63,766 nucleotides of DNA, taken from positions 1 through 63,766 of the forward strand of contig JAUVXN010000001.1 of NCBI GenBank assembly GCA_030603605.1. The letters are read 5' to 3'. The stretch is from Dehalococcoidales bacterium (GTDB lineage Bacteria; Chloroflexota; Dehalococcoidia; Dehalococcoidales; RBG-16-60-22). The notes beneath the pieces are model-generated. The model was not told where the DNA came from and did not search any database. It saw only the letters and a list, made by a program, of their open reading frames with translations. Positions within the stretch are counted from its first letter, which is position 1; each line of letters opens with the position of its first letter. Both the position numbers and the translations under genes were made by a program. Below, in pieces: positions 58,240-63,766 of the stretch.

Positions 58240-58757
58240 AGCAAGACGAGAAGGGGTTTACCCTTATTGAGCTGATAGTGGCTATCGCCATTTCGGCAAT
58301 AATCGCCATTGGCGCTGGTACGACCACGGCTCAGATATTCAGAGTTTCTCAGTGCAATAGCGACTGGACAACAGCCGTTCGCCAGGTTCAGAATGTTGGC
58401 TACTGGGTCAGCCAGGATGTTCTGATGGCACAGACTGCTAACGTCAGTGATGACCCTGAAACTGCTGATTCTGAATTCATTATTATGAACTGGAAGGACT
58501 GGGAGACTGGTGATACATATGACATACGTTATATATGGCTCGATTCGGCGGATTCGCTGAAGAAACTCAAGAGAAAACAACTGACTCGTGATAAGGATGG
58601 TGTGGAGATAGGCAATGAGACGACCATGGTGGCTGATAATATCTATATGGCGAATCTTTCCGGGCAGAATGGCGCGTGGAGCCTAAGTGTAGAAGCACAT
58701 TCAGGCGATAGAAGTTCGATTGGAGAATACGAAATTAGCCAGAGGCTTGAACAATAA
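58236..58757 (+). CDS. Minor pilin (PilW/PulJ-like)
   Basis: 173 residues. MKQDEKGFTLIELIVAIAIS with Glu5, followed by a longer beta-rich body containing LNG-free RVSQCNSDWTTAVRQVQNVG and YWVSQDVLMAQTANVSDDPE, as in PilW/PulJ-type initiators of pilus assembly. Confidence 0.8.
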   Translation: MKQDEKGFTLIELIVAIAISAIIAIGAGTTTAQIFRVSQCNSDWTTAVRQVQNVGYWVSQDVLMAQTANVSDDPETADSEFIIMNWKDWETGDTYDIRYIWLDSADSLKKLKRKQLTRDKDGVEIGNETTMVADNIYMANLSGQNGAWSLSVEAHSGDRSSIGEYEISQRLEQ

Positions 58758-58762
58758 AAAAG

Positions 58763-59614
58763 GTGCGTATAGTGAAAAAGTGGTTATCTGAGATAAGAGG
58801 AGGGGAAGCTGGGATGGTTCTGCCTATAGTACTGGTGATGATGGTTATGGGCAGCTTGCTTATTTTACCTTCCATTAACTATGTCTCAACTAGCCTTAAA
58901 ACCGGCGGGATGATTGAAGAGAAGATAAAAGGGCTTTATGCCGCTGAAGTTGGGGTAGAAGATGCCCTGTGGAAGATAAAAAATGATACTCCTCCTTTTT
59001 CTCCATACCAAATTACTGGAATAAATGGAATGCTGGTTGATGTTACTATTGACGGAATTGATACACTGGTCGGTGAGGAACTGGGAGAGTCAGGTGGCCA
59101 TGAAGAATGGCTGGTGATAACTAAATCCACAACCTACGATTCGGAAACTGGGATTTACTCTTACGACATGTCTCTGTCAAACAATGGCAGCGGCAATATA
59201 AAAATATTAAAGATTTTAATTTACTTCCCCCAGAACCTTGAATATGTAGTCGGGTCAACCAGCAGTAATATTACCATTCCAGTAAACGATGACCCAACAG
59301 TGATTGGTGAACCAAGTACAGGTATTACTCTTAAATGGGAAATACCTGTTGACCAGGCCCCTGACATTGCTAAAGAGGAAACCGTGTGGCACCATTTCCG
59401 GTTAAGCGGTCCTCCCGACATTGATGGTGTTGAGGGACACGGCGTTGTGGAAGCACATCGTACTGATATCGGTACAGTATGGGGCTCGGAAAGTTATCCA
59501 TACTCAATTACGGCTCAGGCCAAGAATGCTGCCGGTATAGTGATAACCACCATTAGAGCTGGGGTGTGGACAGGTGACCAGCTAGATATAAGTTGCTGGC
59601 AAATAAACCCCTGA
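58763..59614 (+). CDS. PilX-like pilus assembly protein
   Basis: 283 residues from a GTG (58763 or 58772). The N-terminus GEAGMVLPIVLVMMVMGSLL has the hydrophobic helix but lacks the FTLIE cleavage site, as in PilX-type proteins. KGLYAAEVGVEDALWKIKND is the usual A-E-x-G-x-x-x-A…W motif. The C-terminal 150 residues are beta-rich. Likely last gene of the pilin operon. Confidence 0.75.
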   Translation: MRIVKKWLSEIRGGEAGMVLPIVLVMMVMGSLLILPSINYVSTSLKTGGMIEEKIKGLYAAEVGVEDALWKIKNDTPPFSPYQITGINGMLVDVTIDGIDTLVGEELGESGGHEEWLVITKSTTYDSETGIYSYDMSLSNNGSGNIKILKILIYFPQNLEYVVGSTSSNITIPVNDDPTVIGEPSTGITLKWEIPVDQAPDIAKEETVWHHFRLSGPPDIDGVEGHGVVEAHRTDIGTVWGSESYPYSITAQAKNAAGIVITTIRAGVWTGDQLDISCWQINP

Positions 59615-59694
59615 AAGCTAAAGTGGTTTGTTGGTCAGGGGCTCCGGTGCTCAATCCTGGGTGGTGAAGTGTTTTTCTTGGTGAATGATGGGAA

Positions 59695-59979
59695 ATGATA
59701 CGTTATATTGTGGTAATCACCGTCATCATCCTGATTGTAACCGCTGTCGTGGTGTGTGTTTACTTTTTCGCTAGATTCTTGGATGGATTCAGCCCCCTTC
59801 AATTCCAGGAATATCACGTTTCCCCAACACCGCTCTGCCAGGGGAAACAGGCATCACTATGTTGCCTCTTATTCTCTGGCTCGCCTATTACCGTCTGTTG
59901 CCTACTCTTCTCTGGCTCGCCTCCTGTACTCTGTTGCCTCTTTATTCCTGGCTCGCCTAGTTATTGCTGTTGCCTTTGA
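59695..59979 (+). other. Short membrane ORF running into antisense array (probably broken)
   Basis: ATG 59695 gives a plausible single membrane helix (RYIVVITVIILIVTAVVVCV) for about 40 residues. It then runs through fragment 59813-59850 and into the antisense of the repeat array, where any frame can stay open. The first part could be the start of a truncated gene. Ribosome binding is weak (GGGAA). The 59615-59860 gap otherwise holds a hairpin, GTTTCCCC…GGGGAAAC, at 59817-59845. Confidence 0.3.
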
Positions 59980-60160
59980 CCTCCTGGCTCGCCTACCTCT
60001 TGCTGTTGCCTCTATTCTTCTGGCTCGCCTTTCTTGTCCTGTTGCCTTCTACCACCTGGCTCGCCTACCAATTTCTGTCGCCTATTATGTGCTGGCTCGC
60101 CTTTTACATACTGTTGCCTCACAAAGCCTGGCTCGCCTTATAATAGCTGTTGCCTACTGA
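59853..60160 (-). repeat. 36-bp bipartite repeat array, block R1
   Basis: Eight CTGGCTCGCCT elements alternate with CTGTTGCCT elements (one CTGTCGCCT), i.e. the array on the minus strand. It directly follows the stop of the phosphatase gene. Contains word pairs also found in R2 (GGTGGTAG) and in L3a/R2/R3 (AAGAATAG with CAAGAGGT). Confidence 0.92.
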
Positions 60161-60168
60161 CTTTCTAG

Positions 60169-61524
60169 TCATTTAGCGCTCTTTTTATCTATAATATATT
60201 TGTCAAACACAGTTCCATCTACATACTTTGCCTCGAAAGTAAACTCCCCCGCTGGCGTTACCGTAACCTTGCAATAGTGGTAGGTTTCTTCAGCATAGGC
60301 CGTCCAAGGATCCCACTGGCCTATTTCGCATAGATTCCCTCCCCCACCACCAGTGACAATATAAACTGTTCCATTTTCATCGCGTTGGCAGTTCCAAACT
60401 GGCTCAGTCCTCTCGTAAATGTGATTATGCGCATTGAAAACCATATCAACATTATGTTTATGAAATAGAGGTTCCCACGCTGCCCTTAGTTGGAGCCAGT
60501 CTTCTAAGCCTTCACCGACACCGCTTGTATATATTGGTTCGTGGAAAAAGACAAATTTGAAACTCTTGTTGGTTGAAGCTAAATCATTCTCTAACCAATT
60601 ATATTGCTCACTAGTAACTCCAAAATCAGGAACCAAATCACACCAACGAGATGGGCCATATATGCATTCCAATTCTTTGTTAGAATCTAATATTACGAAA
60701 TGGCAATCTTGGTAATCAAAGCTATACCACTTTTCATTATGCCGGGCGTCCGTAGCAAGTTCAGGCAAAGCAAAAAAGCGTTGATAATAGCTCACTCCCG
60801 TGTCAACTCCGTTATATTCGTGGTTACCAATTGCAGGAAACATTGTGATTTTTTGCATTAGAGGCATTTGCCAATCCAACATTTCTTGCCACTGTTCTTC
60901 ACGCTCTCCATAATCGACAAAATCACCTGGTCTTAGGTAAAAATCGATATCTTCGCTAGCTATTTGCCTGCAAATAGCTTTAGTAATACTCGGGTTATCG
61001 TTTTCGTGGTCGCCTAACACACAGAAAGAAAAGGTTCTAGGATAGTCAACATCCAGTCTGAACTGGCAATCACCACTTTTGATATTATCCGAAACAATTC
61101 TATAATGCCCTTCAACAAAGGAGCCTGGTAAGATTATCTCTACTTCATGGTGATATGCAGCTTCCCTCAGCCCCGGCCAGACGTCTTTCCATATGGTTCC
61201 CGTCGACGGCTCATATTGAATATATTGGTAATTATCGCTTTCACCAAATTCCACAAAATTTACTAATGTATTCTTGTTCGTTTCCCAGACTATTGTCGCA
61301 GTTCTTCCAGTAGTGTATTGCACATATGGTCCAAGTAGAACTGGTTGTTGCGGTGGTGGAGGAGGATGCGGTATCAATCCGATGTAACTCATAACCCAGT
61401 GGGCTGGGGGAAGCCTGTTATTAAGGCCAAAGTGGTAGGCTAATGTCCCACCAAGGAAAGAGACTGTCATCACTACGACTGACACCAATATGAATAAAGT
61501 TAGCCTTTTCTTAGTTTTTCTCAT
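60169..61524 (-). CDS. Membrane-anchored metallophosphoesterase (purple acid phosphatase type)
   Basis: 451 residues. N-terminal membrane helix (LFILVSVVVMTVSFLGGTLA), Pro-rich linker (HPPPPPQQP), then a fibronectin-like N-domain (VQYTTGRTATIVWETNKNTL). The calcineurin-like catalytic domain follows (from about 160): VLGDHE, RPGDFVDYG (G-D-x-x-D/Y), IGNHEYNG (G-N-H-E), FFHEPIY (H-x-P) and NAHNHIYERT (G-H-x-H-type, here A-H-N-H). Together these give the dinuclear metal ligands. Probably hydrolyses phosphate esters outside the cell. Transcribed from the promoter at 61886 through a 5' region made of array R2, and followed by array R1. Confidence 0.9.
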   Translation of the reverse strand: MRKTKKRLTLFILVSVVVMTVSFLGGTLAYHFGLNNRLPPAHWVMSYIGLIPHPPPPPQQPVLLGPYVQYTTGRTATIVWETNKNTLVNFVEFGESDNYQYIQYEPSTGTIWKDVWPGLREAAYHHEVEIILPGSFVEGHYRIVSDNIKSGDCQFRLDVDYPRTFSFCVLGDHENDNPSITKAICRQIASEDIDFYLRPGDFVDYGEREEQWQEMLDWQMPLMQKITMFPAIGNHEYNGVDTGVSYYQRFFALPELATDARHNEKWYSFDYQDCHFVILDSNKELECIYGPSRWCDLVPDFGVTSEQYNWLENDLASTNKSFKFVFFHEPIYTSGVGEGLEDWLQLRAAWEPLFHKHNVDMVFNAHNHIYERTEPVWNCQRDENGTVYIVTGGGGGNLCEIGQWDPWTAYAEETYHYCKVTVTPAGEFTFEAKYVDGTVFDKYIIDKKSAK

Positions 61525-61547
61525 ATATTTATCAGTTGCCTTTTGTC

Positions 61548-61885
61548 CCTAGCTCGCCTTATAATTTGCTGTTGCCTTATGAAGTCTGGCTCACCTTCAC
61601 TATTCTGTTACCTACCGACCCCTGGCTCGCCTGCTTACTTCTGTTGCCTTATATACCATGGCTCGCCTACCTCTTGCTGTTGCCTCTATTCTTCTGGCTC
61701 GCCTCCCTTCTTCTGTTACCTAAACTGGCCTGGCTCGCCTACTATATACTGTTGCCTTCTACCACCTGGCTCGCCTTTCATTATCTGTTGCCTGGCAGCT
61801 CCTGGCTCGCCTTCCTCTTGCTGTTGCCTACCCAGTTCTGGCTCGCCTGTTTTCTTCTGTTGCCTTATGTCACCTGGCTCGCCAA
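61548..61885 (-). repeat. 36-bp bipartite repeat array, block R2 (5' region of the phosphatase unit)
   Basis: Ten CTGGCTCGCCT elements (two degenerate) at 36-bp spacing (e.g. starts at 61624, 61660, 61696, 61732). The array fills the space between the promoter at 61886-61914 and the phosphatase start. Confidence 0.93.
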
Positions 61886-61914
61886 TATTAACATTTTGTC
61901 AACTCTAGTGTCAA
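61886..61914 (-). promoter_or_regulatory. Array promoter P3
   Basis: Minus strand: TTGACA (61914-61909), 17 bases containing a second GTTGACA, then TTAATA (61891-61886). Identical to P4 at 62392-62420 and the same design as P1 and P2. Confidence 0.6.
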
Positions 61915-61948
61915 AACAAAGCGGAGCTAGTAAAATCCTAGCCCCGCT
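61911..61948 (-). terminator. Array-type intrinsic terminator, copy 5
   Basis: Minus strand: AGCGGGGCTAG (61948-61938) pairs with CTAGCTCCGCT (61930-61920), then TTTGTTTT. It ends the tRNA/small-protein unit that starts at P4. Confidence 0.8.
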
Positions 61949-61989
61949 TGCGCCTCTCTTCTCCTGCCTGAGAATGGCTGGCTCGCCTT

Positions 61990-62118
61990 TCACTTGTTGC
62001 CTTTCCTGCGAATGAGGTAAGCAATCACGAACAAGACTCCTAAGAAAAATACAACCACAAGTACGCCTAGCAGGATTTCAGTTGGTGAATTCAGTAAGGC
62101 CAGTGAGTTGAATGGCAT
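61990..62118 (-). CDS. Small single-span membrane protein
   Basis: 42 residues from ATG 62118 behind GAGGAGGAGTTT: MPFNSLALLNSPTEILLGVL at the start, one membrane helix, and a basic YLIRRKGNK end. The last codons (AGGCAACAAG) are part of a repeat element. It follows tRNA-Met in the same unit. Unknown function. Confidence 0.65.
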   Translation of the reverse strand: MPFNSLALLNSPTEILLGVLVVVFFLGVLFVIAYLIRRKGNK

Positions 62119-62137
62119 AAACTCCTCCTCAATTAAC

Positions 62138-62180
62138 GAGTCCTGGCTCGCCTCCTCTTCTCTGTTGCTTTGTTACACCA
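62138..62180 (-). repeat. 36-bp bipartite repeat elements between tRNA-Met and the small membrane gene
   Basis: CTGGCTCGCCT, CTGTTGCTT (degenerate) and ACTCGCCT elements in minus orientation. Confidence 0.75.
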
Positions 62181-62196
62181 CTCGCCTCCTCAGAAT

Positions 62197-62270
62197 TGGT
62201 AGCGGGGGCAGGATTCGAACCTGCGTGACCAGCTCATGAAGCTGTTGAGTAACCTCTACTCTACCCCGCG
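62197..62270 (-). tRNA. tRNA-Met (CAT), initiator-like
   Basis: 74 nt with encoded CCA. Acceptor CGCGGGG pairs with CCCCGCT except C1·U72, an unpaired first position as in initiator tRNAs (usually C1·A72). D stem GAGT/ACTC, anticodon loop TTCATGA (CAT), T arm GCAGG-TTCGAAT-CCTGC. The three G:C pairs of a classic initiator anticodon stem are absent, so the type is uncertain. Confidence 0.85.
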
Positions 62271-62279
62271 ACTCCGCTA

Positions 62280-62303
62280 CCTGGCTCGCCTTACTAATCC
62301 TGT
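62280..62303 (-). repeat. 36-bp bipartite repeat elements between tRNA-Arg and tRNA-Met
   Basis: CCTGGCTCGCCT followed by CCTGTTGG, a partial second element that merges with the CCA end of tRNA-Arg. Confidence 0.75.
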
Positions 62304-62379
62304 TGGTAGGCGTGGTAGGATTCGAACCTACGACCCGTTGCTTAGAAGGCAACTGCTCTGTCCTCTGAGCTACACACCC
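62304..62379 (-). tRNA. tRNA-Arg (TCT)
   Basis: 76 nt with encoded CCA. Acceptor GGGTGTG / CACGCCT (with G·U pairs), D arm GCTC, anticodon stem GTTGC / GCAAC with loop CTTCTAA (anticodon TCT), T arm GTAGG-TTCGAAT-CCTAC. Confidence 0.93.
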
Positions 62380-62391
62380 CTGGCTCGCCAA

Positions 62392-62420
62392 TATTAACAT
62401 TTTGTCAACTCTAGTGTCAA
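62392..62420 (-). promoter_or_regulatory. Array promoter P4
   Basis: Identical to P3. The unit it drives is: one array element, tRNA-Arg, tRNA-Met, small membrane gene, terminator. Confidence 0.6.
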
Positions 62421-62454
62421 AACAAAGCGGAGCTAGTAAAATCCTAGCCCCGCT
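62417..62454 (-). terminator. Array-type intrinsic terminator, copy 6
   Basis: Identical to copy 5. It ends the unit holding tRNA-Ile and the 62968 and 62616 genes. Confidence 0.8.
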
Positions 62455-62483
62455 TGCGCCTCTCTTCTCCTGCCTGAGAATGG

Positions 62484-62606
62484 CTGGCTCGCCTACCTCT
62501 TGCTGTTGCCTCTATTCTTCTGGCTCGCCTCACTATTTCTGTTGCCTTTTTATCTCTGGCTCGCCTCACAATATCTGTTGCCTTACATTAGCTGGCTCGC
62601 CTCAGA
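62484..62606 (-). repeat. 36-bp bipartite repeat array, block R3
   Basis: Four CTGGCTCGCCT and three CTGTTGCCT elements, directly downstream (minus sense) of the 62616 stop and ending at the terminator copy 6. It contains the AAGAATAG-CAAGAGGT word pair of L3a, R1 and R2. Confidence 0.9.
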
Positions 62607-62615
62607 GATTTTCAG

Positions 62616-62930
62616 CTATATGATCCCTTCATCCTTGAGGTAGTCTTCCATCTCCAACTCCCTTCTGGTCTTGTGGCACTTAGCGCAGTACTCGTGCTTA
62701 ACGTCGTCTGGGTGGTAGCTGGTCATTCCGCACTTCGGGCAGGTGTAGCTTTCCTGCTCTACCATGCCTCCCTCAATCTCTTTCCTGAAAGCGTAATTCA
62801 CGGCACCACAGGTATCGCAGCACCCGACTATGGCCTCCGGGATCGTCAGCTCTTGGCCGAGCACCATCGTCTTGTGATTCTTCTCCTCTTTCTCGACGAC
62901 CTCTCCCTTATCGCAAATCTGACACTTCAT
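62616..62930 (-). CDS. YgiT/double zinc-ribbon protein
   Basis: 104 residues from ATG 62930: MKCQICDKGEVVEKEEKNHK at the start. CQIC, CCDTCG (first ribbon with VPEAIVGCCDTCG-like pattern), CPKCG and CAKC (second). The YgiT-like N-terminal part is typical of antitoxin or regulator zinc domains, but the usual helix-turn-helix is missing. A degenerate array element (GGCGAGCCAG) lies 5 bases before the ATG where a ribosome binding site would be. Confidence 0.65.
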   Translation of the reverse strand: MKCQICDKGEVVEKEEKNHKTMVLGQELTIPEAIVGCCDTCGAVNYAFRKEIEGGMVEQESYTCPKCGMTSYHPDDVKHEYCAKCHKTRRELEMEDYLKDEGII

Positions 62931-62935
62931 CCCAA

Positions 62936-62967
62936 ACTGGCTCGCCTCTCTAATTCTGTTGCATTGT
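62936..62967 (-). repeat. 36-bp bipartite repeat elements between 62968 and 62616 genes
   Basis: CTGGCTCGCCT and CTGTTGCAT elements in minus orientation. Confidence 0.75.
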
Positions 62968-63306
62968 TCATTCGGCCCTCCAAAAGAAATGCCTGGACTT
63001 AACACCAGTGAGTAGTCCCGGCACTTCTTTAATTGGCTCCTCCTCAAAGAAGGCTCGGCACCAGAACTCTATCTCCTCTGGCGTGGGACCGCGCGCCCCC
63101 AATCGGGCAATGCTTAGATGCCAGAATTGAGACCTCTCACCAAATGCTTTGGGTAAAATGTCCATGGTAAGGCAGAGCTTTAGCCCATCCGGTAAATGGT
63201 GATAGTGCTCCGGCGACGCGACCCCAGCTGGTATCCAGGGAGACGCTTGGGCCCTGTCCTTCAGCTTCTTTACAATAGCAACTACATCCGGAGCTCGCCG
63301 GTCCAT
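62968..63306 (-). CDS. Hypothetical protein, 112 residues
   Basis: MDRRAPDVVAIVKKLKDRAQ at the start, AAGGAGGAAAGCAG upstream. QFWHLSIARLGARGPTPEEI with later FWCRAFF and FFWRAE is a recurring pattern of small phage/plasmid or Chloroflexota proteins. Function unknown. Confidence 0.65.
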   Translation of the reverse strand: MDRRAPDVVAIVKKLKDRAQASPWIPAGVASPEHYHHLPDGLKLCLTMDILPKAFGERSQFWHLSIARLGARGPTPEEIEFWCRAFFEEEPIKEVPGLLTGVKSRHFFWRAE

Positions 63307-63333
63307 CTTATCTGCTTTCCTCCTTATCCACTC

Positions 63334-63343
63334 TGGCTCGCCA
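63334..63343 (-). repeat. Single array element between tRNA-Ile and the 62968 gene
   Basis: CTGGCTCGCC only, without the second half-unit. Confidence 0.7.
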
Positions 63344-63359
63344 CTTTAAGCATCACCTG

Positions 63360-63432
63360 TGGGCTCGGTTGGATTTGAACCAACGCCCCCCAAGTTATCA
63401 GCTTGGTGCTCTAACCACTGAGCTACGAGCCC
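63360..63432 (-). tRNA. tRNA-Ile (GAT)
   Basis: 73 nt. Acceptor GGGCTCG / CGAGCCC, D arm GCTC, anticodon stem CCAAG / CTTGG with loop CTGATAA (GAT), T arm GTTGG-TTCAAAT-CCAAC. CCA is not encoded, unlike the other two tRNAs here. Confidence 0.95.
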
Positions 63433-63436
63433 GTAT

Positions 63437-63641
63437 GTCGCCTTCCTTATTCTGTTGCCTTATTACGCCTGGCTCGCCTTCAATGGCCTGTTGCCTCAGC
63501 AATTCTGGCTCGCCTACCTAGACCTGTTGCCTTATCACCTCTGGCTCGCCTTTACCGCTCTGTTGCCTGCTTTTTCCTGGCTCGCCTTCAATGGCCTGTT
63601 GCCTCAGCAATTCTGGCTCGCCTCCCTGGCTCGCCTTTTAC
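63437..63641 (-). repeat. 36-bp bipartite repeat array, block R4
   Basis: About six CTGGCTCGCCT elements. A segment of about 46 bases beginning at 63471 is repeated at 63579 (108 bases, exactly three units). Confidence 0.92.
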
Positions 63642-63659
63642 CTTTTCCGATATAAACGT

Positions 63660-63766
63660 TTACCATACATCTACTTTGGCCCCGTCCGGCAGCTCTGGGG
63701 TTGGTATCCACTTGAACCAGCCTGTGAGCTCTCCAGGCTGCATAATCTCTTGTTGCCAAGCCGCGA
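63660..63766 (-). CDS. C-terminal end of an unknown protein (partial)
   Basis: Open from the right edge to a TAA at 63660-63662: about 34 residues including QQEIMQPGELTGWFKWIPTP and ELPDGAKVDVW. Directly followed by array R4. No family recognised. Confidence 0.55.
   Translation of the reverse strand, partial: AAWQQEIMQPGELTGWFKWIPTPELPDGAKVDVW

Larger units (their letters stand above)
61873..61988 (-). repeat. 116-bp duplication, copy 1
   Basis: Identical over 116 bases to 62379-62494. It includes the array element, promoter, terminator and the next array element. Copy 2 begins exactly at the 5' end of the tRNA-Arg gene. Confidence 0.9.
62379..62494 (-). repeat. 116-bp duplication, copy 2
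   Basis: Identical to 61873-61988 at a fixed offset of 506 bases. Confidence 0.9.

Overview
The window reads as a bacterial, Chloroflexota-like genome fragment, probably Dehalococcoidia. This rests on six sets of TRAP transporter genes with near-identical lipoprotein signal peptides (…VGCAKEEAP), class III CoA-transferases, type IV pilin genes, large surface proteins anchored by a C-terminal membrane helix, and very strong AAGGAGGTGAT ribosome binding sites. Taxonomy is inference from family resemblance only. No integrase, terminase, replicase or rRNA was seen. Three tRNA genes are present.

Layout. (1) 1-3110, + strand: the end of an unknown gene and a secreted subtilase, set in an unusual repeat: AGGCGAGCCAG-N8-AGGCAACAG-N8, exactly 36 bp per unit, with the two 8-base gaps variable. 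The arrays alternate with near-identical terminators and promoters, and two units carry only repeats. (2) 3110-23770, + strand: a plasmid- or phage-like accessory block of about 45 small, mostly unknown genes with strong ribosome binding sites. Its recognisable core (7158-13093) is a PRTRC-type cassette (proteins C, B, A, a ThiF/E1-like enzyme, possibly F and E), a Gp88-like protein and a DnaN-like sliding clamp. DUF2958, DUF429 and a lone OmpR-type winged helix also occur. (3) 23790-46840, - strand: six complete TRAP systems (DctP-DctQ-DctM), one co-transcribed with two class III CoA-transferases, and one neighbouring a short-repeat protein. (4) 46940-56460, - strand: small zinc-ribbon and membrane proteins, then surface proteins (CARDB-like, beta-helix, a 1023-residue BNR-type protein) and small DNA-binding-type proteins. 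(5) 56939-59614, + strand: pilin and pseudopilin genes. (6) 59850-63766, - strand: the 36-bp arrays return, again in the sense of local transcription. Here they lie in every gap between a phosphatase gene, small genes, and tRNA-Met, tRNA-Arg and tRNA-Ile.

How it works together. The TRAP operons, the 1023-residue surface protein and a ribbon-helix-helix gene share a promoter type: a GTAAATATTTTAG box, then TTGACA, then a TATNNT-type -10. Most exported-protein genes also share a 5' leader holding a near-complete anti-16S Shine-Dalgarno sequence and a tiny ORF, so they may form one regulon for solute capture and the cell surface. A second structured element of about 100 nt recurs at least three times in full in the TRAP/surface region and once before a small membrane gene in the pilin cluster, with compensating stem changes. 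The PRTRC genes look like an E1/E2/ubiquitin-like/JAB-peptidase set.

The best candidate for a new system is the 36-bp bipartite array: fixed spacing, variable 8-base words that recur as linked pairs in both arms, dedicated promoters and terminators, and presence at every cistron junction of mixed tRNA/mRNA operons.
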